The notes under the pieces: model-generated | Database searches by the model: none | Told to the model about the DNA's origin: nothing | What the model saw: only the letters and a program-made list of their open reading frames with translations | In this document: positions 1 through 6,357 of the stretch, in pieces | How positions within the stretch are numbered: the stretch's first letter is position 1 | Layout of the letters: every line of letters starts with the position of its first letter | DNA from: QHWK01 sp035315685 | Lineage (GTDB): Bacteria > Acidobacteriota > Vicinamibacteria > Vicinamibacterales > CAVVIG01 | Reading direction: 5' to 3' | NCBI GenBank assembly: GCA_035315685.1 | Contig: DATFXR010000227.1 | Span: 1 to 9,971, forward strand | DNA length: 9,971 nucleotides | Program-made: the position numbers and the translations under genes

Positions 1-1463
1 TTCAGGTTCACCGACTGGCGGAACGAATGAAATCCGTGGTCCGAGACGATGAGCACGGGCGTTCCCGGATCGATCCGCGACACGACTTCGCCGATGAAGT
101 CGTCGCATTTCCGATAGACGCGTTCGATCGCATCACCGAACCTGGCGGCGAGCGCCTTGTCGTACATCGGATGCGCCGGATCGATCAGCCGCCACATCAT
201 GTGCTGCACGCGGTCGGTCGACTCGATGACGCCGACGATCAGATCCCACTGCTTCGCGTCGATCCGCTGGAGGATGACCTGCGCGCGGTCGTCGAACGCG
301 CGGTAGAGGTCGTCCATGAACGTCTTCTCGTCGATGCGATCCTCGTTGAGCGGCCACGTGGCTTCCGCCCAGCCGAGCGTGCGGTAGGGTCCGAGCCGCT
401 CGTAGAGGTCCGCCGACAGCGACGCCGGCGACGACATCGGCGCCGGCGGGTTGTCGGGCTTCCAGTTCACGGGCGAGATGTACAACTGCAGCTCGGGCCC
501 CGCGCCAATCAAGTACAGCTGCGCCATGCCGTGCACGCGCAGCAGCATGTTGATCGTGAAATCGAGGTTGATCCACTTGCTCCATTGATGCTCGCCCAGG
601 TGGATCGAGTTGTCGCCGACCTCGATCGTGGCCGACCGCTCGGCCTTGTTCCAGTGGATCGTCACCGGCAGGCGCACGTCCTCGCGCGCTTCGAGCTCGG
701 CGATCTTCATCTTGTCGATGTCGGTCAGTTGCGCCGGCGGCCTGGCGCGCGCCTCGCGCAGCTGCTGCTTCACGATCGGATTCGGCGGACCAACCAGCTC
801 GGTGTGCGCGACCTCGCCGTCGAACACCAGCCGCTTGAGGATGCCGCCGAACTCGGTGTTGCCCTCCTCGTACCGGCTCAGATCGGTGCCGAAGTAGTAG
901 AAGGTGCCCATCGTGCGGCGGATGTCGGGGAGCGGCAGTCCTGAGAGCAGCTCGCCGTTGGGGACTTCCTCAGGTGGGAAGGTCACAGGCACCGTCAGCA
1001 TGCTCGATCGCACGCCCGCCTTGCCCGCCGTCACCCAGAACGACGTGCCGCCGCGAATCGATTCGACGACCGGTTTCGAAATCGGAATGTAGTTGAGGAC
1101 GAAGTGCGGAGGCTCGAAGTGGACCATGCCGAGATCCGGCAGGTAATTCGAGGTGTCACGCACGAGGAAGTCGTAGATATTGTGTTTGCCGGCGTTCACG
1201 CCGGTGGCGAACGAAGCCCACGCGGTCGGCGACTCGGGCGAATGCGTCGTGCCGAGCGCGCGCACGCCGCTGCCGCGCGCGGCGAGCTTGCGGATGTTCG
1301 GCAGCTTCCCGTCGTCCATCCACCGCTGGACGAGCTTCGGGTCCATGCCGTCGAAGCCGAGGATGACGAGCTTCTGCTTGAATTTCTCGGGCGGCCGCGC
1401 CGGGCCGCACGCTGGTGCGAACGGAAGAGAGACGACGAGCAGCGCGAGTAGAGTGCGTTTCAC
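1..1463 (-). CDS. Alkaline phosphatase superfamily type I phosphodiesterase/nucleotide pyrophosphatase, exported, 3' end cut by window edge
   Basis: The minus-strand frame is open from a GTG at 1463 to the left edge, giving 487 codons without a stop. Residues 1-19 look like a signal peptide (MKRTLLALLVVSLPFAPAC); Cys19 after Ala-Pro-Ala could be a lipidation site, although the -3 residue is not the usual Leu/Val. The mature protein opens with VILGFDGMD (metal-ligand Asp38) and SPTAWASFATG, with Thr80 in the usual nucleophile position. Near the edge, VSDHGFHSF (Asp475, His476) matches the second metal-binding motif of the superfamily, so the order of motifs fits the predicted AlkP-superfamily phosphohydrolases (COG3379-like). 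The substrate cannot be told; a phosphodiester or phosphomonoester hydrolysed outside the cytoplasm is likely. The GTG start is chosen because it directly precedes the signal peptide and lies about 20 bases below a TATAAT box. No Shine-Dalgarno sequence is visible. It is divergent from ruvX. Confidence 0.85.
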   Translation of the reverse strand, partial: MKRTLLALLVVSLPFAPACGPARPPEKFKQKLVILGFDGMDPKLVQRWMDDGKLPNIRKLAARGSGVRALGTTHSPESPTAWASFATGVNAGKHNIYDFLVRDTSNYLPDLGMVHFEPPHFVLNYIPISKPVVESIRGGTSFWVTAGKAGVRSSMLTVPVTFPPEEVPNGELLSGLPLPDIRRTMGTFYYFGTDLSRYEEGNTEFGGILKRLVFDGEVAHTELVGPPNPIVKQQLREARARPPAQLTDIDKMKIAELEAREDVRLPVTIHWNKAERSATIEVGDNSIHLGEHQWSKWINLDFTINMLLRVHGMAQLYLIGAGPELQLYISPVNWKPDNPPAPMSSPASLSADLYERLGPYRTLGWAEATWPLNEDRIDEKTFMDDLYRAFDDRAQVILQRIDAKQWDLIVGVIESTDRVQHMMWRLIDPAHPMYDKALAARFGDAIERVYRKCDDFIGEVVSRIDPGTPVLIVSDHGFHSFRQSVNL

Positions 1464-1483
1464 AGCTGTTCGAGGGGCGCGAA

Positions 1484-1492
1484 ATTATAACA
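1484..1492 (-). promoter_or_regulatory. Extended -10 promoter element (TGTTATAAT) for the phosphodiesterase gene, symmetric with a plus-strand -10
   Basis: On the minus strand 1492-1484 reads TGTTATAAT, an exact TGnTATAAT extended -10 box. The hexamer 17 bp upstream (CTCGTC) is a poor -35, which extended -10 promoters tolerate. Transcription would start about 14 bases before the GTG at 1463. The same bases read TATAAC on the plus strand at 1486-1491, placing a plus-strand start at about 1498, next to the ruvX GTG at 1500. Confidence 0.55.
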
Positions 1493-1499
1493 TCTGGTC

Positions 1500-1940
1500 G
1501 TGGCCCGACGAGTGCTGGCGGTCGATGTCGGGGCGCGCCGTGTCGGCCTCGCGATCAGCGACGCGTCGGCGACGCTCGCGCGGCCGCTCGAGACAATCGT
1601 CGTGAAGAGCGGCGCCGACGCGGTCGATCGCGTGGCGCGTCGTCTCGTCGATCTGGCGGCGGAAGACGACGGTCTTGCGATGATCATTGTCGGGCTGCCG
1701 GTTCATCTCGACGGTACGCCGTCGGCCGAGTCGGCGCGCGTCCGTGCGTTCATCACGCAGCTCGCCACACGGACGACGTTGCCGATTGCGGTTGAGGATG
1801 AGCGGCTGACGAGCCGTGAAGCGGAGAACCGGCTCGCCGTGCGCGAGCGCGACTGGCGGAAGCGAAAGCTGAAGCTGGACGCGGCCGCGGCGGCGATCAT
1901 CTTGCAAGATTACCTCGACAGGACGGGCGGTTCGGGCTAG
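1500..1940 (+). CDS. ruvX: RuvX/YqgF family putative Holliday junction resolvase
   Basis: The 146-residue product has the full RNase H-like fold signature of the YqgF/RuvX family at normal length. AVDVGARRVGLAISD (residues 7-21) carries the first acidic residue Asp9. IIVGLPVHLDGTPSAESARV (62-81) is the family's glycine/proline loop. VEDERLTSREAE (98-109) supplies the second acidic group, and KLDAAAAAIILQDYLD (125-140) the third acidic residue, Asp127. Family members have been linked to Holliday junction cleavage and to 16S rRNA 5'-end processing; the sequence does not show which applies here. The start is a GTG with no ribosome-binding site, close enough to a plus-strand TATAAC that the message may be almost leaderless. 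The TAG stop lies inside the first unit of a GGGCTAG heptamer tract. mltG follows 36 bases downstream, probably in the same transcript. Confidence 0.9.
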   Translation: MARRVLAVDVGARRVGLAISDASATLARPLETIVVKSGADAVDRVARRLVDLAAEDDGLAMIIVGLPVHLDGTPSAESARVRAFITQLATRTTLPIAVEDERLTSREAENRLAVRERDWRKRKLKLDAAAAAIILQDYLDRTGGSG

Positions 1941-1967
1941 GGGCTCGGGGCCAGGGGCTGGGGCTAG
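1934..1967. repeat. GGGCTAG heptamer repeat tract between ruvX and mltG
   Basis: Consecutive units read GGGCTAG, GGGCTCG, GGGCCAG, GGGCTG (one base short) and GGGCTAG. The first unit contains the ruvX TAG stop codon (1938-1940) and the tract fills nearly the whole ruvX-mltG gap. Confidence 0.8.
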
Positions 1968-1976
1968 CTGTCACGG

Positions 1977-3005
1977 ATGAAAAAGCTGCTCGCGTTCGTG
2001 CTTCTTCTGATCGTGATCGCCGGTGCGGTCGTTGCCGTGCTGTACGTGCGCGTCAACCGGCCGTATCGCGGCTTCGAAGGGGCCGAGCAGTTCGTCGAGT
2101 TGCCGCCGGGGTCGGGGAGTCTCGCCATCGGACAGCGCCTGATCGATGCGGGCGTCGTCCGCGATCTGCCGACGTTCCGCACTGCGCTGTGGATGAGCGG
2201 GCAGGGCCGCCATCTCAAGGCGGGCGACTACCGGTTCGATCGCGCGATGACGCCGTTCGAGGTGATCGACAAGATCGCGCGTGGCGACGTTTTCGTGATC
2301 ACCGTGACATTTCCGGAGGGTCTGACCGTCGCGGAGATGGCGAAAATCTTCGAGTCACATGGTGTCGGTCCGGCCGCGGCGTTCGTGGCCGCGGCAAAGG
2401 ATGTGTCGCCCGTCCGCGAGATCGATCCGGCTGCGCACGATCTGGAAGGCTATCTCTTTCCTGAAACCTACGCGCTCTCACGTCACGCGGATGCCGCGAA
2501 GTTGATCCGTCTGATGGTCGCGCGCTTCGACCATGTGTTCACGCCGGAGTTGCGGGCGGCGGCAGAGGCGCGCGGCCTGACGGTGCGCCAGGCGGTCACG
2601 CTGGCGTCGATCGTCGAGAAGGAGACCGCGAAGCCCGAGGAGCGTCCGCTCGTTGCGGCGGTCTACTCGACTCGCCTGCGGATCGGCATGCCGCTGCAGT
2701 GCGATCCGACGGTGATCTATGCGCTCGCCAAGGCCGGCCGGTACGACGGAAACATCCACAAGGTCGATCTTTCGTTCGACTCGCCGTACAACACCTATCG
2801 GTATCCCGGTCTGCCGCCAGGCCCGATCGCGTCGCCGGGCCGCGCATCGCTCGAGGCCGCGGTGCATCCGGCTGCTGCGGACTACCTCTACTTCGTCAGC
2901 CGCAATGACGGCTCGCACGAGTTCGCGCGCACGCTCGACGAGCACAATCGCAACGTGCGCAAGTATCAGGTGGACTACTTCCGCACACAGAGGTCGGCGC
3001 GCTGA
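1977..3005 (+). CDS. mltG: Endolytic peptidoglycan transglycosylase MltG (YceG-like)
   Basis: The 342-residue product is a membrane-anchored lytic transglycosylase that cleaves nascent glycan strands and is thought to terminate their elongation. Residues 4-24 form one N-terminal transmembrane helix, putting the rest outside the membrane. A LysM-like subdomain follows (about 40-115, including LKAGDYRFD). The catalytic YceG domain contains LEGYLFPETY (156-165), LASIVEKET (209-217) and PLQCDPTVIYAL (239-250). The first Glu of SIVEKET (Glu214) is the likely catalytic acid by comparison with the Escherichia coli enzyme. YNTYRYPGLPPGPIASPG (271-288) and a C-terminal YFVSRNDGSHEF segment are also typical. 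Length is normal. The ATG at 1977 immediately precedes the membrane helix; no clear Shine-Dalgarno sequence is present, so translation may depend on upstream ruvX. GC-rich palindromes lie just downstream. Confidence 0.93.
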   Translation: MKKLLAFVLLLIVIAGAVVAVLYVRVNRPYRGFEGAEQFVELPPGSGSLAIGQRLIDAGVVRDLPTFRTALWMSGQGRHLKAGDYRFDRAMTPFEVIDKIARGDVFVITVTFPEGLTVAEMAKIFESHGVGPAAAFVAAAKDVSPVREIDPAAHDLEGYLFPETYALSRHADAAKLIRLMVARFDHVFTPELRAAAEARGLTVRQAVTLASIVEKETAKPEERPLVAAVYSTRLRIGMPLQCDPTVIYALAKAGRYDGNIHKVDLSFDSPYNTYRYPGLPPGPIASPGRASLEAAVHPAAADYLYFVSRNDGSHEFARTLDEHNRNVRKYQVDYFRTQRSAR

Positions 3006-3049
3006 GGCAGGGGAGTGTGGGTGTGTACGCCCGTGGGCTTGGTAGGGGA

Positions 3050-3097
3050 GGACCGATCGGTCCCACCCCACCCAGCCCATGGGCCCATCGGTCCCAC
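3050..3097. repeat. GC-rich palindromes and direct repeat downstream of mltG
   Basis: GGACCGATCGGTCC (3050-3063) is a perfect 14-bp palindrome. ATCGGTCCCAC occurs at 3056-3066 and again at 3087-3097. Between them lie the overlapping palindromes GCCCATGGGC and ATGGGCCCAT. This may be a degenerate repetitive element; it lacks the U tract of an ordinary intrinsic terminator. Confidence 0.55.
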
Positions 3098-3101
3098 ACA
3101 C

Positions 3102-3230
3102 CTACTGCGCCGTCGTCACCGCCGCCGGCGGCTGATAGTCCGGAACGTGATTCACGATCGGCTTGACGAGCTGGCCGTCGGCGAGCGGGCCGATGTCGAT
3201 CGTGGCGCTCACCACGGGCAGCGGCGTCAC
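3102..3230 (-). pseudogene. C-terminal remnant of an unidentified protein gene
   Basis: Reading the minus strand from 3230 to a TAG at 3102-3104 gives about 42 codons ending in KPIVNHVPDYQPPAAVTTAQ. The composition is protein-like and 39 of 42 third positions are G or C, as in the neighbouring genes. Upstream on the same strand the frame runs into the antisense of the ArsR-type remnant and loses any coding character, so only a 3' end survives. The junction cannot be fixed from codon bias, because the wobble column of this frame coincides with that of the plus-strand ArsR frame over 3151-3230. I do not recognise the protein. Confidence 0.4.
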
Positions 3231-3423
3231 GCGGCAGGCGGTGACCAAGCACCTGCAGGTGCTGCTCAACGCCGGCCTGGTACGCCTGCAGCGCGCCGGC
3301 CGCGAAACGCGGTGGGAGCTCGATCGGCAACCGCTGGACGCCGAGCGGGAGAGCCTCGAGCAGATTGCGTCGCAGTGGGACCGGGCGCTGGCACGGCTCA
3401 AGGCCTTCGTCGAGTCCGGCTAG
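3163..3423 (+). pseudogene. 5'-truncated ArsR-family winged-helix regulator
   Basis: From about 3193 (MSIVALTTGSGVTRQAVTKH) the plus strand encodes the recognition helix, wing and C-terminal helix of an ArsR-type repressor. GVTRQAVTKHLQVL is the recognition-helix region, NAGLVRLQRAGRETRWELD the wing, and SQWDRALARLKAFVE the C-terminal helix usual in the ArsR subgroup often found beside SRPBCC/AHSA1 genes. The first 25-30 residues of such proteins (the DPTRRxIL segment and helices 1-2) are missing. The frame is closed by a TGA at 3148, and upstream sequence belongs to another gene's remnant on the opposite strand. Possible starts are TTG at 3163 and ATG at 3193, neither with a ribosome-binding site. 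A shortened protein could still be made, but without helix 1 it is unlikely to fold or bind DNA normally. No SRPBCC partner is present. The TAG stop sits in the loop of a perfect hairpin. Confidence 0.65.
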
Positions 3424-3436
3424 CGCCGGACTCGAC
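3409..3436. terminator. Perfect 12-bp stem, 4-nt loop hairpin between convergent ArsR remnant and nadK
   Basis: GTCGAGTCCGGC (3409-3420) and GCCGGACTCGAC (3425-3436) are exact reverse complements separated by TAGC. The loop holds the stop codon of the ArsR remnant. The position between convergent reading frames suits a bidirectional terminator, but neither strand has a U tract after the stem, so the role is tentative. Confidence 0.4.
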
Positions 3437-3441
3437 TCGGC

Positions 3442-3469
3442 AATCAAGAATTTGGAATTAAGAATTAAG
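3442..3469. repeat. AATTAAG heptamer repeat tract downstream of nadK
   Basis: Four consecutive seven-base units read AATCAAG, AATTTGG, AATTAAG and AATTAAG. The AT-rich tract stands out in a GC-rich region and ends ten bases before the nadK stop codon at 3479-3481. Confidence 0.7.
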
Positions 3470-3478
3470 CATGCGGGA

Positions 3479-4360
3479 TCACCTCTCATTCCACTTCAAC
3501 TTCTGCCGCAGCACGTCGAAGTAGCTGCGCGACGAGGGACGGAGCAGGCGGACGCGGCGGTCGGCGCACCGGATCTGGACCTCGTCGCCGGCGCGCAGTT
3601 CGTAGCCGGTCTGGCCGTCGAAGGTGACGTACAGCTCGTCGCGGTCGCTCATCTGCGGTTGCACGCGTACCAGTGAGGTGGCGGGGATCACGATCGGGCG
3701 ATTGGTCAGCATGTGCGGCGCGATCGGCGTCAGCACGAGCGCGTCGATCGTCGGGTGCACGATCGGCCCGCCAGCCGCCAGGTTGTAGGCGGTCGATCCT
3801 GTCGGCGTCGCGACGATGAGTCCGTCCGCTTTGACGCGGGTCACGAACTCGTCGCCGACCGAGACCGACAGGTCGGTCATCCGTGCGCGTGCCGTTTTGT
3901 TCACGACGACATCGTTCAGCGCGAGGCGCTCCGGCAGCTTCTCGCCGTCCCGCAGCGTCGTCGCCCGCAGCATCATCCGTTTTTCGACGCGCGTCTGCCC
4001 GACGAGAGCCGCTTCGAGCGACGGGTACAGCTCGGGCAGGGTGGCTTCGGTCAGGAATCCAAGGCTGCCGAAATTGACCCCGAGAATGGGAATGTCGGCG
4101 CCGCCCGTCGCGACACAGTCGGCCACGGAGAGGAGCGTCCCGTCGCCGCCGAGCACGACGACGAGATCGACCTGCCGGACCAGCGCCGCCTTGGCGGCGG
4201 TGCCACGATCGGGACGCGCCGGCATCAGCGCCGCGGTCGTCGTCTCGAACAACGGCTCGAGCCCGCGCGCGCGCAGCCATGCTTCGATGTCGACGAGATG
4301 CGGCGTCGCCTGATGCAGATTCGATTTCGCGACGATCCCGACGCGCTTCACATTCGTCAT
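3479..4360 (-). CDS. nadK: NAD kinase (ATP/polyphosphate-dependent)
   Basis: The enzyme phosphorylates NAD to NADP in the cytoplasm. With the ATG at 4360 the product is 293 residues, normal for the family, and opens with the usual VKRVGIVAKSN. GGDGTLL (71-77, catalytic Asp73), NFGSLGFLTE (96-105), NDVVVNK (149-155), DGLIVATPTGSTAYNLAAGGP (179-199) and TPIAPHMLTNRPIVIP (211-226) are the full motif set. An ATG at 4423 would overlap the tlyA stop and add 21 residues. Those codons have only 9 of 20 G/C third positions, against a strong GC3 bias in the rest of the gene, and give no family-like sequence; I therefore prefer 4360. A start at 4423 would have a GGGGA five bases upstream, inside a heptamer repeat, so it is not excluded. 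The gene is the last of the minus-strand cluster and faces the ArsR remnant. Confidence 0.92.
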   Translation of the reverse strand: MTNVKRVGIVAKSNLHQATPHLVDIEAWLRARGLEPLFETTTAALMPARPDRGTAAKAALVRQVDLVVVLGGDGTLLSVADCVATGGADIPILGVNFGSLGFLTEATLPELYPSLEAALVGQTRVEKRMMLRATTLRDGEKLPERLALNDVVVNKTARARMTDLSVSVGDEFVTRVKADGLIVATPTGSTAYNLAAGGPIVHPTIDALVLTPIAPHMLTNRPIVIPATSLVRVQPQMSDRDELYVTFDGQTGYELRAGDEVQIRCADRRVRLLRPSSRSYFDVLRQKLKWNER

Positions 4361-4415
4361 CGTATCCGACGCAGGTCCAGGGCGGTCGTCACAACGACGT
4401 GACGGAGCGTTTGCG

Positions 4416-5180
4416 TCAATCATCCAAGTCCCCAGTCCCCGGTCCCCAGTCGGGCCGAAGATGCAGGAAGAACTCGCGGTTGCCGGTCGCGCCGGTGATC
4501 GGCGAGGGTGTCATCGCCACGCCCGTGAGGCCGCTTCTCGCGGCGTACTCGGTGACGCGCACGAGGACCGCATCATGAACCTTCGGATCGGAGACGATGC
4601 CGTGCTTGCCGACCTCCTCGCGGCCGGCCTCGAACTGTGGTTTCACGAGGGCCACGACGTCCGCGCCCGAGTCGAGAAACGGCGGCAGCGCCGGCAGGAT
4701 GTGCTTCAGCGAGATGAACGACACGTCGATGGTCACCAGCGACACGCGATACGGCACGTCGTCGGCGGTCAGCGCGCGCGCGTTCACTCCCTCGCGAACG
4801 AGGACGCGCGGATCGGTTCTGAGCCGCCAATCGAGCTGCGCGCGCCCGACGTCGAGCGCGATGACGCTGGCCGCGCCGCGCTGCAGCAGGACGTCGGTAA
4901 AACCGCCGGTCGACGCACCGACGTCGAGGGCGCGACGGCCGCTCGGATCGATGGCGAACGCATCGAGCGCGCCGGCGAGCTTGAGTCCGCCGCGGCCGAC
5001 ATACGGGTGATCCGGCGTCGCGAGCGCCACGCGCGCCGCGTCCGCGACCGGCGCGCCGGCCTTCGAGACGACCTGCCCGTCGACGGTTACCTGGCCGGCG
5101 AGGATCAGGGCGCGCGCCCGCTCGCGCGACGGCGCGAGGCCGCGATCGACGAGCACCGTGTCGAGGCGCTGCTTGGACAA
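4416..5180 (-). CDS. tlyA: TlyA family rRNA (cytidine-2'-O)-methyltransferase
   Basis: The product combines an N-terminal S4 RNA-binding domain (about residues 1-60, SKQRLDTVLVDRGLAPSRER) with an FtsJ-like SAM-dependent methyltransferase domain. ALDVGASTGGFTDVLL (84-99) is the SAM-binding motif. Lys67, Asp152, Lys180 and Glu236 (in GGLKL, TIDVSF, LVKPQFE and GNREFF) match the K-D-K-E catalytic tetrad. Characterised members methylate ribosomal RNA; the older 'hemolysin' name is not supported by the motifs. I chose a TTG at 5180, five bases after the ispA stop, because it gives the family-typical SKQRLD opening and 254 residues. The upstream ATG at 5279 would overlap ispA by 94 bases and add a non-family arginine-rich stretch. 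The last residues (DWGPGTGDLDD) are encoded largely by an AGTCCCC heptamer tract. dxs, often placed between ispA and tlyA, is missing. Confidence 0.9.
   Translation of the reverse strand: MSKQRLDTVLVDRGLAPSRERARALILAGQVTVDGQVVSKAGAPVADAARVALATPDHPYVGRGGLKLAGALDAFAIDPSGRRALDVGASTGGFTDVLLQRGAASVIALDVGRAQLDWRLRTDPRVLVREGVNARALTADDVPYRVSLVTIDVSFISLKHILPALPPFLDSGADVVALVKPQFEAGREEVGKHGIVSDPKVHDAVLVRVTEYAARSGLTGVAMTPSPITGATGNREFFLHLRPDWGPGTGDLDD
4427..4450. repeat. AGTCCCC heptamer tract within the 3' end of tlyA
   Basis: Units AGTCCCC, AGTCCCC, GGTCCCC and a partial AGT lie just before the tlyA stop and encode most of residues 244-251 of TlyA. The unit matches CCCCAGT, a heptamer I recall from cyanobacterial short tandemly repeated repetitive (STRR) sequences. 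Confidence 0.75.
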
Positions 5181-5185
5181 GCTGA

Positions 5186-6103
5186 TCAGAACTTTCGCGT
5201 GACCACCCACTCGGCAATCGCGCGCAGCTGGCCGCCGACGTGCGCGCGATCGAGCGAGGCCCGTGCCCGCTCCAGACACTCGGCGGCCAGCCCGCGCGAT
5301 CGATCCAGGCCAAAGAACGCTGGATACGTCGGCTTCGATCCCGCCGCGTCCTTGCCGGCGGACTTGCCGAGCGCCGCCGGATCGCCTTCGACGTCGAGGA
5401 TGTCGTCGACGATCTGGAACGCCAGGCCGACGTCGGTGGCGTAGGCGTCGATCGCGCTGACCACCGCGTCGGCCGCGCCGGCCATGATCGCGCCGCTCAC
5501 CGCCGCCGCGCGGATCAGCGCGCCGGTCTTGCGGGCATGCATCGCGCGCAGCGCGTCGCCGTCGAGGGTCACGCCACGTCCCGGCGCTTGACCCGCCGCC
5601 TGCAGATCGATCGCCTGCCCGCCGACCATGCCCATCGGTCCCGCGGCGTTTCCGATCACCCGGATCACACGGAGCTTGCCAGCGACGATTGCGGCGTCGT
5701 CGGCGGCCGGCTCACGCGCGAGCAGGGTGAACGCTTCGGCATGCAGGCCGTCTCCAGCCAGAATCGCGATGCCGTCGCCGTAGACGACGTGCAGCGTCGG
5801 CCGCCCGCGGCGCAGGGTGTCGTTGTCCATCGCCGGCAAATCGTCGTGAATCAACGAGTAGGTGTGGATGAGCTCGATCGCGCACGCCGCCGGCAGCGCG
5901 AGATCGACCGCGCCGCTGTCTATTGCTTCGGCGACGGCCAGCGCGAGGACCGGACGGAGCCGCTTGCCGCCGGCGAACACGCTGTAACGCATCGCTTCGC
6001 TGACGATGTCAGGACACGTCGGCGGCGACGGCAGGTAGCGGTCGAGTGCCTCGTCGACCCGGACGCGCGTCCGATCGAGAAAAGTCTGCAGCGGTTCGGT
6101 CAC
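5186..6103 (-). CDS. ispA: Short-chain polyprenyl diphosphate synthase (farnesyl/geranyl diphosphate synthase type)
   Basis: This 305-residue enzyme condenses isopentenyl diphosphate with allylic diphosphates. GGKRLRP (45-51) binds isopentenyl diphosphate. The first aspartate-rich motif is DDLPAMD (87-93), with the four-residue interval of bacterial farnesyl-type enzymes. GGQAIDL (161-167) and KTGALI (192-197) follow, then the second aspartate-rich motif DDILDVEGD (233-241). Tyr82, five residues before the first motif, suggests short chains, but chain length cannot be settled from sequence. The GTG at 6103 lies eight bases after the xseB stop and gives the expected N-terminus; it has no visible Shine-Dalgarno sequence. 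Placement in an xseA-xseB-ispA-tlyA cluster is a common bacterial arrangement. The gene symbol follows that context; a geranylgeranyl product is the main alternative. Confidence 0.92.
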   Translation of the reverse strand: MTEPLQTFLDRTRVRVDEALDRYLPSPPTCPDIVSEAMRYSVFAGGKRLRPVLALAVAEAIDSGAVDLALPAACAIELIHTYSLIHDDLPAMDNDTLRRGRPTLHVVYGDGIAILAGDGLHAEAFTLLAREPAADDAAIVAGKLRVIRVIGNAAGPMGMVGGQAIDLQAAGQAPGRGVTLDGDALRAMHARKTGALIRAAAVSGAIMAGAADAVVSAIDAYATDVGLAFQIVDDILDVEGDPAALGKSAGKDAAGSKPTYPAFFGLDRSRGLAAECLERARASLDRAHVGGQLRAIAEWVVTRKF

Positions 6104-6111
6104 GATTGCGG

Positions 6112-6357
6112 TCAGCCGCGCTCCCGGTCGTCGCCGAGCGAGGCCGGCGCCGGCTTCAGCTCGCCGCGTTCGTTGAGGATCTCGATGCGGCGCTCGGCTT
6201 CTTCGAGGCGCGCGTGGCAGAACCGTGAGAGCTGGACGCCGCGTTCATAGAGCTGCAATGACTGCTCGAGCGCGAGATCGCCGTCCTCGAGCTTCTTGAC
6301 GATGGTCTCCAGCTCGGCGATCGCCGCTTCGAAGTCCTTGATCGAGGTGTCGGTCAT
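6112..6357 (-). CDS. xseB: Exodeoxyribonuclease VII small subunit
   Basis: The 81-residue product matches the family in length and in its two-helix layout. The conserved core FEAAIAELETIVKKLEDGDLALEQSLQLYERGVQLSRFC spans residues 9-47, followed by ARLEEAERRIEIL (49-61). Several copies of this subunit bind the coiled-coil C-terminal part of XseA to form exonuclease VII, which degrades single-stranded DNA to short oligonucleotides. The ATG overlaps the xseA stop in an ATGA arrangement, so the two subunits are probably translationally coupled; no separate ribosome-binding site is visible. Confidence 0.94.
   Translation of the reverse strand: MTDTSIKDFEAAIAELETIVKKLEDGDLALEQSLQLYERGVQLSRFCHARLEEAERRIEILNERGELKPAPASLGDDRERG

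Noticed and set aside
27..944. Long plus-strand open frame opposite the phosphodiesterase gene
   Set aside because: It is the arginine-rich antisense shadow of a convincing minus-strand gene with signal peptide and catalytic motifs; such shadows are common in GC-rich DNA.
3015..3461. Plus-strand open frame across the mltG downstream region
   Set aside because: Its wobble column does not match the GC3 pattern, it crosses palindromes and the ArsR remnant out of frame, and it shows no domain; the DELAVGE segment only loosely resembles ArsR text and is probably chance.
5181..5279. tlyA start at ATG 5279
   Set aside because: It would overlap ispA by 94 bases and add an arginine-rich non-family leader before SKQRLD.
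4461..6250. Long plus-strand open frames opposite tlyA, ispA and xseB (4461-5444 and 5240-6250)
   Set aside because: Both are antisense to genes with complete family motifs and have Arg/Ala/Gly-rich compositions without recognisable domains.
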